Assembly (NCBI GenBank): GCA_947561715.1
Contig: OX387201.1
Coordinates: 15,390,001 to 15,454,000, forward strand
Reading direction: 5' to 3'
DNA length: 64,000 nucleotides
Source of the DNA: Ascidia mentula
Lineage: Eukaryota > Chordata > Ascidiacea > Phlebobranchia > Ascidiidae
In this document: one piece after another, positions 9,192-21,545 of the stretch
Numbering within the stretch: position 1 is the first letter of the stretch
Layout: every line of letters starts with the position of its first letter
The notes under the pieces: generated by a model
What the model was told of the DNA's origin: nothing
Databases searched by the model: none
What the model saw: the letters and a program-made list of their open reading frames with translations, nothing else
Position numbers and translations under genes: made by a program

Positions 9192-12100
9192 GTTAGCCAG
9201 CAAGTACCTAGACAAATATTTGGGAATGACGGGACATGTAAGTGGAAGGTAGGCTCTATTCTATAAACAAGCCTAAAGTTTTACCACATAAATATGTTTT
9301 ACCAAAGAGCATTTGACTTGCTGGATGTTATGGCACACTATGCAGTAAAAGTAAATATTGTACAGAGTCCACCAGTTCGCCTTCTGTTGCACAATGGTTC
9401 TGACTTTGTATCTGGTTTCTGTGGTCCAAAAGAATACTACAATCCAACAGAACACAAATGTATGAAATGTATTGGAAAATTGAGCAATTGTTGCCAAAAT
9501 ACTTTGGAGAAATGTTATTTCACCAGGTAGGTTATTGCACCAACTGTTGTCGAAATACTATCAAAAATCTATTAATTAACAAAGGCATTCTGTTGCTATG
9601 GATATGATTAAACATAAAAGTTGTTACCACACTTTATAGCCAACAAAAGTTTTTAAATTTGGATTTACCTATACGTTGGGCATTATGCTGTTAAGTTTTC
9701 TGTATCAACTACCTTGTGTTTTCCCAATTACTGCGATGTAGATCAGACCAAATAAAAGTAGGTATACCCACATCGTAGCATTTTTGTTGGCATAATATGT
9801 TTTCTCGTTCATATGGCAATAATTCTTTCCATATTTACTGGTAAGGGTATTTCTATGCTAAAAATCTGTTTTTCAATGAATAGCATGCAGTGAATCAAAT
9901 TCGAAAAAATAAGCTTTATATGTAGAGAGGAATGTCGTGCTAAAGGGCTGATTTTCCCACCCAACACATCTCAACCACCCGCTGATAATCAAACCTTTCT
10001 AACCAACGGAACCACAATATCAGCTAATATAAGCGGAGGCAATGAAATGACCATGACAACCTTTTCACATCAACCAATACCAACAACAACACCAAATATG
10101 GAGAAGGTACAATTGCATTGCTCAAATGTTTTTAATATTGAGAGCAGACTGTGTTTTGACTGCTGTAAAAACGTATTACAGGCTCCACTGTTTACCAACG
10201 TTAGAAGGATATATCTGTAGTCTAAAAAGCGAATTATCATGCTTGTTAGGAAGACACTTAAAACCCAAAAGAGTCACTAAGGCAACTCTTGTACCAATGG
10301 ATTTTTGGTACCATGGTTTCATGTTCAGGAAAATAAACATATACATATTTTGTAACCATTTTTCCAAGAGCAAAACATAAATTGTAGGAAAAAAATATGT
10401 ACTTTTAATGCAACGTTGGAGCTCTTTTTACAGCCCAAATTCGATAATCAGTGCAGTCTACAACCTGTCTGTGTTTTTTTCCTGTTTTTGACCTGGCAAT
10501 TTTGCCCAAAATTTATCCTGACCATGTGACGACACAAAATTACAAAAATATGGTTGTATTGCTAAACGTTGGTTGAAATTGTCATTGGCCCATCTAAGAA
10601 TACGTAGTTGAACATACAAGCAAAGTGTTTCAACAATCCCTAATTGTAACTTAAAATACCTTGTCCGATGTATACCCATGTCCAGGGCATCCCCAATCTC
10701 CCTTTACTAGATATATTAATAGGTAAATCTGATTCCTCCCTGTTGGTTTCTTCACAGGAATAACATGTTTCGTGTAAACTGTACTATATACTAGTCCATT
10801 TCTGTAGATTTTGCATGATTCTCAAACTAACTAATGTTGTGTTGATTTTGAGTAACTCTAATTTGGACATGTTTTACTGGTTTACAGCCTCCCGCAGAAT
10901 CACCAATACAGCCTCCTTCCAAAAGTGAACATGAAATCGCATCTACACCACCCAACACATCTCAACCACCCGCTGCCAATCAAACCTTTCTAGCCAACGG
11001 AACCACAATATCAGCTAATATAAGCGGAGGCAACAAAATGACCACAACAACCTTTTCAGAGCAACCAATACCAACAACAACACCAAATATGGAGAAGGTA
11101 CAATTGCATTGCTCAAATGTCTTTAATACTGAGAGCAGACTGTGTTTTGACTGCTGTAAAAACGTATTACAGGCTCCACTGTTTTCCAACGTTAGAAAGA
11201 TCTATCCGTAGTCTAAAAAGCGAATAATCATGCTTGTTAGAAAGACACTTAAAACCCAACAGAGTCACTAAGGCAACTCTTGTGCAAACGGGTTTTGTAC
11301 TTTTATGTACTTTTAATGCAACGTTGGAGCTCTTTTTACAGCCCAAATTCGATAATCAGTGCAGTCTACAACCAGTCTGTTTTTTTCCTGTTTTTGACCT
11401 GGCAATTTTGCCCAAAACTTATCCTGACCATATGACGACATAAAAATTACAAAAATATGGGTGTATTGCTAAACATTGGTTGAAATTGTCATTGGCCCAT
11501 CTAAGAATACGTAGATGAATATACAAGCAAAGTGTTTCAACAATCCCTAATTGTAACTTAAAATACCTTGTCCGATGTATACCCATGTCCAGGGCATCCC
11601 CAATCTCCCTTTACTAGATATATTAATAGGTAAATCTGATTCCTCCCTGTTGGTTTCTTCACAGGAATAACATGTTTCGTGTAAACTGTACTATATACTA
11701 GTCCATTTCTATAGATTTTGCATGATTCTCAAACTAACAAATGTTGTGTTGATTTTGAGTAACTCTAATTTGGACATGTTTTACTGGTTTACAGCCTCCC
11801 GCAGAATCACCAATACAGCCTCCTTCCAAAAGTGAACATGAAATCGCATCTACACCACCCAACACATCTCAACCACCCGCTGCCAATCAAACCTTTCTAG
11901 CCAACGGAACCACAATATCAGCTAATATAAGCGGAGGCAACAAAATGACCACAACAACCTTTTCAGAGCAACCAATACCAACAACAACACCAAATATGGA
12001 GAAGGTATAATTGCATTGCTCAAATGTCTTTAATACTGAGAGCAGACTGTGTTTTGACTGCTGTAAAAACGTATTACAGGCTCCACTGTTTTCCAACGTT

Positions 12101-15100
12101 AGAAAGATCTATCCGTAGTCTAAAAAGCGAATAATCATGCTTGTTAGAAAGACACTTAAAACCCAACAGAGTCACTAAGGCAACTCTTGTGCAAACGGGT
12201 TTTGTACTTTTATGTACTTTTAATGCAACGTTGGAGCTCTTTTTACAGCCCAAATTCGATAATCAGTGCAGTCTACAACCAGTCTGTTTTTTTCCTGTTT
12301 TTGACCTGGCAATTTTGCCCAAAACTTATCCTGACCATATGACGACATAAAAATTACAAAAATATGGGTGTATTGCTAAACATTGGTTGAAATTGTCATT
12401 GGCCCATCTAAGAATACGTAGATGAATATACAAGCAAAGTGTTTCAACAATCCCTAATTGTAACTTAAAATACCTTGTCCGATGTATACCCATGTCCAGG
12501 GCATCCCCAATCTCCCTTTACTAGATATATTAATAGGTAAATCTGATTCCTCCCTGTTGGTTTCTTCACAGGAATAACATGTTTCGTGTAAACTGTACTA
12601 TATACTAGTCCATTTCTATAGATTTTGCATGATTCTCAAACTAACAAATGTTGTGTTGATTTTGAGTAACTCTAATTTGGACATGTTTTACTGGTTTACA
12701 GCCTCCCGCAGAATCACCAATACAGCCTCCTTGCAAAAGTGAACATGAAATCGCATCTACACCACCCAACACATCTCAACCACCCGCTGCCAATCAAACC
12801 TTTCTAGCCAACGGAACCACAATATCAGCTAATATAAGCGGAGGCAACAAAATGACCACAACAACCTTTTCAGAGCAACCAATACCAACAACAACACCAA
12901 ATATGGAGAAGGTACAATTGCATTGCTCAAATGTCTTTAATACTGAGAGCAGACTGTGTTTTGACTGCTGTAAAAACGTATTACAGGCTCCACTGTTTTC
13001 CAACGTTAGAAAGGTTTATCCTAGTCTAAAAAGCGAATTATCATGCTTGTTAGAAAGACACTTAAAACCCAAAAGAGTCACTAAGGCAACTCTTGTGCAA
13101 ACGGGTTTTGTACTTTTAATGCAACTTTGCAGCTCTTTTTACAGCCCAAATTCGATAATCAGTGCAGTCTACAACCAGTCTCTGTTTTTTTCCTGTTTTT
13201 GACCTGGCAATTTTGCCCAAAACTTATCCTGACCATATGACGACATAAAAATTACAAAAATATGGGTGTATTGCTGAACGTTGGTTGAAATTGTCATTGG
13301 CCCATCTAAGAATACGTAGTTGAATATACAAGCAAAGTGTTTCAACAATCCCTAATTGTAACTTAAAACACCTTGTCCGATGTATACCCATGTCCAGGGC
13401 ATCCCCAATCTCCCTTTACTAGATATATTAATAGGTAAATCTGATTCCTCCCTGTTGGTTTCTTCACAGGAATAACATGTTTCGTGTAAACTGTACTATA
13501 TACTAGTCCATTTCTGTAGATTTTGCATGATTCTCAAACTAACAAATGTTGTGTTGATTTTGAGTAACTCTAATTTGGACATGTTTTTCTGGTTTACAGC
13601 CTTCCGCAGAATCACCAATACAGCCTCCTTCCAAAAGTGAACATGAAATCGCATCTACACCACCCAACACATCTCAACCACCCGCTGCCAATCAAACCTT
13701 TCTAGCCAACGGAACCACAATATCAGCTAATATAAGCGGAGGCAACAAAATGACCACAATAACCTTTTCAGAGCAACCAATACCAACAACACCAAATATG
13801 GAGAAGGTACACTTTACATTGCTCAAATGTCTTTAATACTGAGAGCAGACTGTGTTTTGACTGCTGTAAAAACGTATTACAGGCTCCACTGTTTTCCAAC
13901 GTTAGAAAGGTTTATCCTAGTCTAAAAAGCGAATTATCATGCTTTTTAGAAAGACACTTAAAACCCAAAAGAGTCACTAAGGCAACTCTTGTGCAAACGG
14001 GTTTTGTACTTTTAATGCAACTTTGCAGCTCTTTTTACAGCCCAAATTCGATAATCAGTGCAGTCTACAACCAGTCTCTGTTTTTTTCCTGTTTTTGACC
14101 TGGCAATTTTGCCCAAAACTTATCCTGACCATATGACGACATAAAAATTACAAAAATATGGGTGTATTGCTGAACGTTGGTTGAAATTGTCATTGGCCCA
14201 TCTAAGAATACGTAGTTGAATATACAAGCAAAGTGTTTCAACAATCCCTAATTGTAACTTAAAATACCTTGTCCGATGTATACCCATGTCCAGGGCATCC
14301 CCAATCTCCCTTTACTAGATATATTAATAGGTAAATCTGATTCCTCCCTGTTGGTTTCTTCACAGGAATAACATGTTTCGTGTAAACTGTACTATATACT
14401 AGTCCATTTCTATAGATTTCGCATGATTCTCAAACTAACAAATGTTGTGTTGATTTTGAGTAACTCTAATTTGGACATGTTTTACTGGTTTACAGCCTCC
14501 CGCAGAATCACCAATACAGCCTCCTTCCAAAAGTGAACATGAAATCGCATCTACACCACCCAACACATCTCAACCACCCGCTGCCAATCAAACCTTTCTA
14601 GCCAACGGAACCACAATATCAGCTAATATAAGCGGAGGCAACAAAATGACCACAACAACCTTTTCAGAGCAACCAATACCAACAACAACACCAAATATGG
14701 AGAAGGTACAATTGCATTGCTCAAATGTCTTTAATACTGAGAGCAGACTGTGTTTTGACTGCTGTAAAAACGTATTACAGGCTCCACTGTTTTCCAACGT
14801 TAGAAAGATCTATCCGTAGTCTAAAAAGCGAATAATCATGCTTGTTAGAAAGACACTTAAAACCCAAAAGAGTCACTAAGGCAACTCTTGTGCAAACGGG
14901 TTTTGTACTTTTATGTACTTTTAATGCAACTTTGGAGCTCTTTTTACAGCCCAAATTCGATAATCAGTGCAGTTTACAACTAGTCTGTTTTTTTCCTGTT
15001 TTTAACCTGGCAATTTTGCCCAAAACTTATCCTGACCATATAACGACATAAAAATTATAAAAATATGGGTGTATTGCTGAACGTTGGTTGAAATTGTCAT

Positions 15101-16860
15101 TGGCCCATCTAAGAATACGTAGTTGAATATACAAGCAAAGTGTTTCAACAATCCCTAATTGTAACTTAAAATACCTTGTCCGATGTATACCCATGTCTAG
15201 GGCATCCCCAATCTCCCTTTACTAGGTATATTAATAGGTAAATCTGATTCCTCCCTGTTGGTTTCTTCACAGGAATAACATGTTTCGTGTAAACTGTACT
15301 ACATACTAGTCTATTTCTGTAGATTTTGCATGATTCTCAAACTAACAAATGTTGTGTTGATTTTGAGTAACTCTAATTTGGACATGTTTTTCTGGTTTAC
15401 AGCCTTCCGCAGAATCACCAATACAGCCTCCTTCCAAAAGTGAACATGAAATCGCATCTACACCACCCAACACATCTCAACCACCCGCTGCCAATCAAAC
15501 CTTTCTAGCCAACGGAACCACAATATCAGCTAATATAAGCGGAGGCAACAAAATGACCACAATAACCTTTTCAGAGCAACCAATACCAACAACAACACCA
15601 AATATGGAGAAGGTACACTTTACATTGCTCAAATGTCTTTAATACTGAGAGCAGACTGTGTTTTGACTGCTGTAAAATCGTATTACAGGCTCCACTGTTT
15701 TCCAATATTAGATAGATCTATCCGTAGTCTAAACAGCGAATTATCATGCTTGTTAGAAAGACACTTAAGACCCAAAAGAGTCACTAAGGCAACTCTTGTA
15801 CAAACAGGTTTTTGGTACCATGGTTTAATGTTCAGGCAAATAAACATACACGGTTTGTAACCATCATAAGAGCAAAACATAAGTCGTAGGGAAGGACCTT
15901 GTACTTTGTACTGCAACTTTGGATCTTTTTTTACAGCTCAAATTCGACAATTATTGCAGTCTACAAAATATGATAAATGATCCTAAGTCGTCTGTCTGTT
16001 TAAAGTTTAACTACGACTTTAAAACAGACAGACAACTTGGATTATTTATCATATTTTGTACTAATCTGTTACTGAGTCTCTGTCCGCCATATACTATACA
16101 GGCAATTCAAAGAAATCAAATTCTCATTAGTGAAGTCTACAACCATTCTCCAATTTTTTGACCTGACAATTTTGCCCAAAACTTATCCCAACCACTTGAC
16201 AACACTTTGGTTGAAATTGTCATTGGCCCATCTAAGAATACGTAGTTGAATATACAAGCAAAAGTGTTTCAACAATACCTCATTGTAACTTAAAATACCT
16301 TGTCCGAGGTATCCCTGTGTCCAGGGCATCCCCGATCTCCCTTACTTGGCATATTAAAAGGTAAATCTGATTCCTCCCCTTTAGTTTCTTCACAGGAATA
16401 ACATGTTTCGTGTAAACTGTACTTTACTAGTCAATAAATACATTTCGCCCGATTTTCAAACTAATTCTTACGTAGAAAACATATATTGTGCTGATTTCGA
16501 GTAACCCTAATTTGGACACTTTTTACTGCTTTGCAGTCTCCCTCAGAATCACCGTCACAGCCTCCTTCCAAAAGTGAAAACGAAATTACATCTACACCAC
16601 CACCTGATACAACCACGACCCCAAGTGAAAACCCGCTTACAAAACCACAGATCGCGGGAATTGTAGTGGGCGTCTTCTTTGCTTTTTTGATCGCCTTTGT
16701 TGCCTGTTATAAGTTTATTCCCTGTTTTCGAAAACGGGTTCAAAAGAAGTGGAGCAGTTTTGTCTCATGGTTGCAGAACTATGTCCCACGGTCTCAGAAC
16801 TGTCAACCTGACTACGGCCTTGCCCCAATACAAGAGGAATATCTGTTAATAACATTATAA
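9192..16860 (+). CDS. Receptor paralogue B with amplified stalk exons
   Basis: Ten consistent exons: 9192-9248, 9366-9526, 9926-10106, six stalk copies (10888-11097, 11795-12004, 12702-12911, 13600-13806, 14496-14705, 15403-15612) and 16537-16860. Phases agree throughout. Exons 1-2 carry VSQQVPRQIFGNDGTCKWK and the cysteine-rich module (GFCGPKEYYNPTEHKCMKC..NCCQNTLEKC). Each stalk exon is 69-70 codons, phase 0-0, rich in Pro/Thr/Ser, with four sequons (NTS, NQT, NGT, NIS). The last exon gives PLTKPQIAGIVVGVFFAF and a TM segment (about residues 45-67 of that exon), then a basic juxtamembrane stretch (FRKRVQKKW) and a ~40-residue tail ending EEYLLITL. The product would be a single-pass surface protein with a long mucin-like stalk, about 650 residues downstream of the missing signal-peptide exon. 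Ligand unknown. Confidence 0.7.
10888..15960 (+). repeat. Tandem array of ~0.9-kb units, each with one stalk exon
   Basis: Exon starts are spaced 907, 907, 898, 896 and 907 bp, and exon plus ~700 bp of intron is duplicated at high identity. Units 1-3 and 5 share sub-variants (GATCTATCCGTAG) while units 3-4 share others (GGTTTATCCTAG), suggesting exchange between units. A more diverged first relative is exon 9926-10106. Individual changes include Ser to Cys in unit 3 (TGC at 12732-12734) and one lost Thr codon in unit 4. Confidence 0.95.
15963..16059. repeat. Near-perfect 44-bp-arm hairpin in last intron of B
   Basis: Arms 15963-16006 and 16016-16059 pair over their length with two one-base bulges and a couple of mismatches, around a 9-nt loop (TTAACTACG). 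The same hairpin lies at 29495-29591 in paralogue C. It resembles a pre-miRNA-like foldback or a tiny MITE. Confidence 0.85.
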
Positions 16861-17095
16861 AGTCGTTACTGAGAGCCCCATGGCTTTTTGACGTACTCCC
16901 ATATACCGTATTTACTCGATTGTGAGCTGCACGTAAATGTTAATGGCAAAGTTAGCTGACCCCAACAATATTTGTCAACAAATCTGTCGTTTAAATTGTC
17001 AGATATGCTAATAACTGCTTTCACTTTTCAAAATACACATCACATTTTTTTTGCCTTGCTATGATTGTTTAGAGTTTGGTGCTTTTTCCACTATA
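16861..17095. other. 3' flank of B, shared with C
   Basis: Matches 30273-30528 downstream of gene C (ATAAAGTCGTTACTGAGAGC, CCCATATACCGTATTTACTC). The match stops at 17095, where transposon sequence begins, and resumes at about 25075. Confidence 0.8.
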
Positions 17096-17807
17096 GCAGT
17101 GGTTCCCAACCTAGGGGTCGCGGGAAGGCTATCTGTGGGTCGCGACATATATGTGATGTTTTTATAACTTGTTACAACACATAGGCTACAACTAGTTGGG
17201 CCTACTATCGCTTTGTCTTGTCAGGGACGATAAGCAGGAGGCTATGTGCCACTAACATTGTCATTGAAACATCACAGCAATTATTGTCATTAACAATGAA
17301 AGTATCAAAAAGCAGTTTAGGGCGTTCAGTTGTAAGTAGCAGTGAGATATCAAGGTGCAGTATTTTTCTTTAACTCTGGTCATGGAGAAGAAGCGTAAAT
17401 ATGTTGAAGAATATTTGAAGTTTGGATTTACCCGCATAATCTGCACTTGCACTGAAAAGCCTCCGTGTGTCTTGTGCAACGTGGTGCAGTGCTGAATCAA
17501 GCCGTCTAAATTAACCCGCCATTTACACACCATGCACCCCCAACACGTGAAAAAAAGATTAGGAATTCTTCAAACGTCATGAAGCCGGTTTGAAACTTTA
17601 GAGATTTGACTTGGGAGGTAGTTTTCAGATTTTAGCGTTGTCAAATACTCAACCAAGGATTTCAAACTTGGCTATAAAGTTGCAAGTCAGCCGTCTTATG
17701 GAGCAAAGTGATTGCCAATAAATGATATGCTGTAAAATGCACTTTGATTGATATTGCTGTTGGGAAAAAAATGGTGGGGGTCGCAAGTTAGTTTAAATCA
17801 ATATAGA
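17096..17807 (+). mobile_element. hAT element fragment
   Basis: Begins CAGTGGTTCCCAACCTAGGGGTCGCG, the terminal sequence typical of hAT (Charlie-like) elements, exactly where similarity to the 3' flank of gene C is broken. A ZBED-type transposase start lies inside (17382-17600). Near 17775 the GGGGGTCGC motif resembles the inner part of the other end, but the right terminus is lost against the next element. Confidence 0.75.
17382..17600 (+). pseudogene. hAT transposase N-terminus (BED zinc finger, broken)
   Basis: ATG at 17382 opens MEKKRKYVEEYLKFGFT, then CVLCNVVQC, an in-frame TGA, then IKPSKLTRHLHTMHPQH. The Y-L-K-x-G-F-T opening and the C-x2-C..K-P-S-K-L-x-R-H-x4/5-H pattern are those of ZBED5/SCAND3-like hAT transposases. 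The catalytic dimerisation region is absent. A premature stop and truncation make it a relic. Confidence 0.8.
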
Positions 17808-18340
17808 CCAGAGGGATGTTAGTTGACAAAAAAAAACGCCAGTTAACAAAACTTTGAACGCGGGTTACTCGGCCACCTTACGGGGTAGCGCCATGATTTT
17901 TTTACACGATACAGATCATAGGCTTTCCAACGATACCAAAATTATTAAAAAAAATATATTCATATTTGGTTATTAATATCGTATGCGTATTATGACAAAA
18001 GTCGCGAAAACAAGATTCGCTTCGCTAAATTTTAAAGCATAGCATTCTACGCGCTAAACCCTTTCAAACGATATCAAAACTTTTGAAAAATTCGCTGGGG
18101 CTTGTGCAGAAAAATGAATTTATATTTTTGAAACATGAAAAAATATCGATTTTTCCTTAATAACTTTTTTTATCGTTATGGCCCAAGTTTCAATTTACAA
18201 CCATACGAAAGCTCAAAAATCAAGCTTTCCAAAAATATTAAACATGTCTAAAAACACATTGAGCTGCCGCTGTACGAGCCGAATACACTTCAACCCTACA
18301 CCCCCCACTGTAAACACGGTTTAGGGGTGCTCTGGTGCAT

Positions 18341-18466
18341 ACTTTCGCAGATAAATGTTGCTACAAAGCGAGTCGCAAGCTTTTCTTTTGCACAAACAAC
18401 CTTATACCATCCCACTATCGAATGAAATCAAAGTTGAATCAATTCAGTCGGAGATGCTATGCTAAA
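18341..18466 (+). repeat. 126-bp direct repeat, left copy
   Basis: Almost identical to 24798-24923 (starts ACTTTCGC.GATAAATG, ends GATGCTATGCTAAA). The two copies lie on either side of the inner transposon. They are probably an internal repeat of the outer element, not a target duplication, because they do not abut the inner ends. Confidence 0.8.
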
Positions 18467-18589
18467 TCCAACGATTACTTACTCAAACCCGACCGTCGCC
18501 CGCCACTTTTTTAAACCGCCAAGCCATATGTATGCCCAGCTAACAAAAAAACGTCCCAACAACGTTTGTTTTAGGTATTGCCAAAGTGT

Positions 18590-18910
18590 TGGAAACGTTA
18601 TGTTCAGAGGTTTATCAACCAAAAAATGTCGACACACCGATACCCATTCCTAACGTTGTCATTAACTGCGTTACAACGGTGCAGACGACCGTTGTGGAAA
18701 CGTTTCAGAGTTTTGTTTGCAAGCTGTTTTTATGAACGTTCTAGCAACGTCTTGTTGCAATGTTATATAAACCAAAAACTGTCGACACACCGACACCCAT
18801 TTCTAACGTTGTCACTTATCTTTGTTACAACGATACAGGTGACTGTTTTGAAAACGTTTTACAGTTTTGTTCTATGACCGATTTCATTAACGTTCCAGTA
18901 ATATGTTGCT
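18590..18910. repeat. Left subterminal repeats (~176-bp period, 2 units)
   Basis: Two units share ACCAAAAA.TGTCGACACACCGA.ACCCAT and CTAACGTTGTCA. Subterminal repeats of this kind are usually transposase-binding regions in EnSpm/CACTA elements. Confidence 0.65.
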
Positions 18911-19333
18911 GGCACCTGCCCAAAGTTTTTCTAACCTAGTGGTTTGGTATCATCTGATGAAGAAAGAACAATCAAAATCATTTCTTTCCATGTATTCATG
19001 TACGAAAATCACCACTTAAGAGATACTATTCAGAGTCGGTAAGTGGCAAACTCTGACTTGCAGATGTTGGAGGGTTGGATTTGTCCTGCAAAGCATGGGA
19101 AAAACGTTACAGTCGTTCATAGCCAAGTTAATTTAAAATTAAAAGTTCCATTTTAGGCATATGACAAAACGTAAAATCTGTATTTCATATAAATTCATAA
19201 CAGCCCTGTGTCCAACTAAAAATGGCTTCACAGCCCATACCACTCCTTTATTTAAAAAAAAACGTTGACAAACACATTCATAACATTATGGTATGTGAAT
19301 TGTGGTCAGTAATATAACAAAACTGCAATAATC

Positions 19334-21456
19334 TCATAAAATATGTGATTTTAAACTGAACTTATGAAATACCTGATAAAGTGGCCCGCCTTTTTTATGT
19401 GGAGCCTGTTTTAAGATGTCTTTAATTTGTGTCTCAACCTCCTTTGCAGTTACACCGGCAGCATTCATTCCAGCTCCTGGCAAAAAAGGAAATAAAATAA
19501 TGAACATATAAATAAACAATCATATGCAAAACAAATTAGTTATTGGAAAATTTAGCACCAGAATAAATATGTTACTCTTTTGGGATTTCTGGTATATCAA
19601 TAAAATGTGGTAATGCACTAAAGGTTTGAAGCAGTATCTCCATACCCGTGGAGCACAACCCATCATGGCCAACAAAAACCGGTTCAGAAAAAAATAATGA
19701 AGTTATGAATAGTAAAACATAAACATCGAAGAAAATCATGTGATTGGCCAAGAATTTATGACACTGGTTTTTAATTATATTTGCATTATTAACACACTTA
19801 CTTAAAACAACTTGGCACAACTTTTGGGCCGCAAAAGACTCTTTTCCCTTTCTACCAAAAAAGCTGAACTTTGCCCATAATGATGTGGTTCCTAACTCCT
19901 TCATCATCCGTCTAACCACTTCACTGACACTACTGCCTCCAAGGGAACACAGGTATTTTACCTGGCAAAAATATCAGTTAACTCCAAGCACAAAATGATG
20001 TTACAAAGCAATTGCACAAGAAAAAATACGGCCCAGTAAATAAAACACCTAGGCAATAAGCTTTGGTGCTTATTTAAAAATTTGTTTGTAAATAAATTAA
20101 TGTAAATAAAATAAGATATATGCTAGTTTTGAAACAATTATCCCATCAGAGGCTGACTGAGGTGTAACTTACTAACTGTTTTGCATATTTTTTCTCTTGA
20201 AGCTTCTCGTTAAGTTCCTTATACTGTTCAATACTGTCCATTGCTCTATCCCAATCAAAATTGTCTTTAATTGTCATTCCAAATTGGGATATTAAGATAC
20301 CGTGAATCTGTGCTATTTTCTGTTCCATTCGCTCCAGTTTTGCTGCAATACAAAATCTATCAAGTTCCCTGGCTTGAACTTGATCAGAGAAAAAACAAAC
20401 ATATTTTCATAAAATTTATGTACCTAAATTCCTCACTTCCAAAATAAAAATCACTGTTTAACTCACCAAAATTTTTATTACCAGTTAAAAAAGTTAACTT
20501 ACCACTGACAACTCCATCCAACTCATTTGATGATGCAAAACTTAAAGACAGTGGTTGGGTTGATGCATTTGAGCCAAATGACGACTCACGAGAAAACTGA
20601 TTCGGTGAGGAAGCTAAGGTAAAAAAAACATGAGCACAAGTCTGATGCATTGTAACTGCCAATAAACTTACTTGCTGCTGTAATTTTTGTAAGTGCTGGT
20701 ATACCTAAAAAAATTTATGTTACTCATACACATGCTTTAGGTGTCACAAAATAGTGCAGTAGTGAAAAATGCATTGAAATATTATATACCTTTTGAACAA
20801 GTAGGTGTATTGTGTAGAAGTTCATCTTCTGTAGTAAAATCTAACAAGAAATACATTAGAAATAAGACTGACAGCTTTGTGCTCATAAAATCCACTTAAA
20901 TAGACTTTGACATATTGACTTATGTTACTTTCTAAGGTTTCTCTGACCTTGCTACCTTTCACCACAGTAAACAGGCTTTACATAATTAAACGGGGCTTCA
21001 AACATTACTGTGGGGAAATAATAAAGCATAAAAGGTTGAGAATCATAAAGCCTTCTAAAATACATTTGCATCCACTTAAACCAATACCTTCCACAAAATC
21101 CTCGAACTGCCTTTTTCGCTGCTTCCTCCTTCTGTCACAATCTATTTCTACATCAGACTGCTCTACCGAAGTGGTATCATCATAAACCTCACAAGCAGTT
21201 TTTGAATCTGTAAGTAATATGGTGCAATTTTCGAGTAAAATATTAACTACAAAGGAAAAAAAATCAAACCTGAACGAAATTTGACTTTTACAAGATGAAA
21301 CACTTTCCAATTTTCTTTTGGGTCCACTTGTTTATTCAAGGACATACAAACATTGGAAGTGGGCCAACGCACACTTGTACCCTCAATCCACTTAGATGGA
21401 ATGCAACCCTCCTCTTCCCTTTCTTTTTCTAGCCACACGGCAAAGGACCAAGACAT
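19334..21456 (-). CDS. DUF4806 protein of the EnSpm-like element
   Basis: Minus-strand exons by splice consensus and phase: 21456-21270 (MSWSFAVWLEKEREEEGCIP; the W..V-R-W-P block), 21207-21088 (acidic then basic, RRRKQRKRQFEDFVE), 20840-20790, 20704-20672, 20613-20503 (Ser-rich), 20342-20173 (helical, NFDWDRAMDSIEQYKELN), 19961-19802 (CSLGGSSVSEVVRRMM, then SLWAKFSFFGRKGKESF) and 19476 to stop at 19334. The LGG..V-x-x-x-M-x-x-L..F-x-G-R-K-G-K-x-x-F pattern is the DUF4806 core. Its role is unknown; its constant company with tnp2-like transposases suggests an accessory or DNA-binding partner. Starting just downstream of the transposase stop in the same sense, it is probably transcribed with it or from its own promoter. 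No disabling lesion was seen. Confidence 0.65.
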
Positions 21457-21545
21457 TTTTTGAAAAATTTTTTACAATTGCTAAATAAAGATTGAAACAG
21501 ATAGTGTTAATGCCATATTTTAAAAGGCAAAATGCAATAAAAAAA

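Noticed and set aside
10980..15051. Repeated 69-codon ORFs on both strands across the stalk array
   Set aside because: They are shadows of the duplicated units: minus frames opposite the stalk exon and plus frames in the intron. None has its own splice or family support, and the plus-strand stalk frame explains the conservation.
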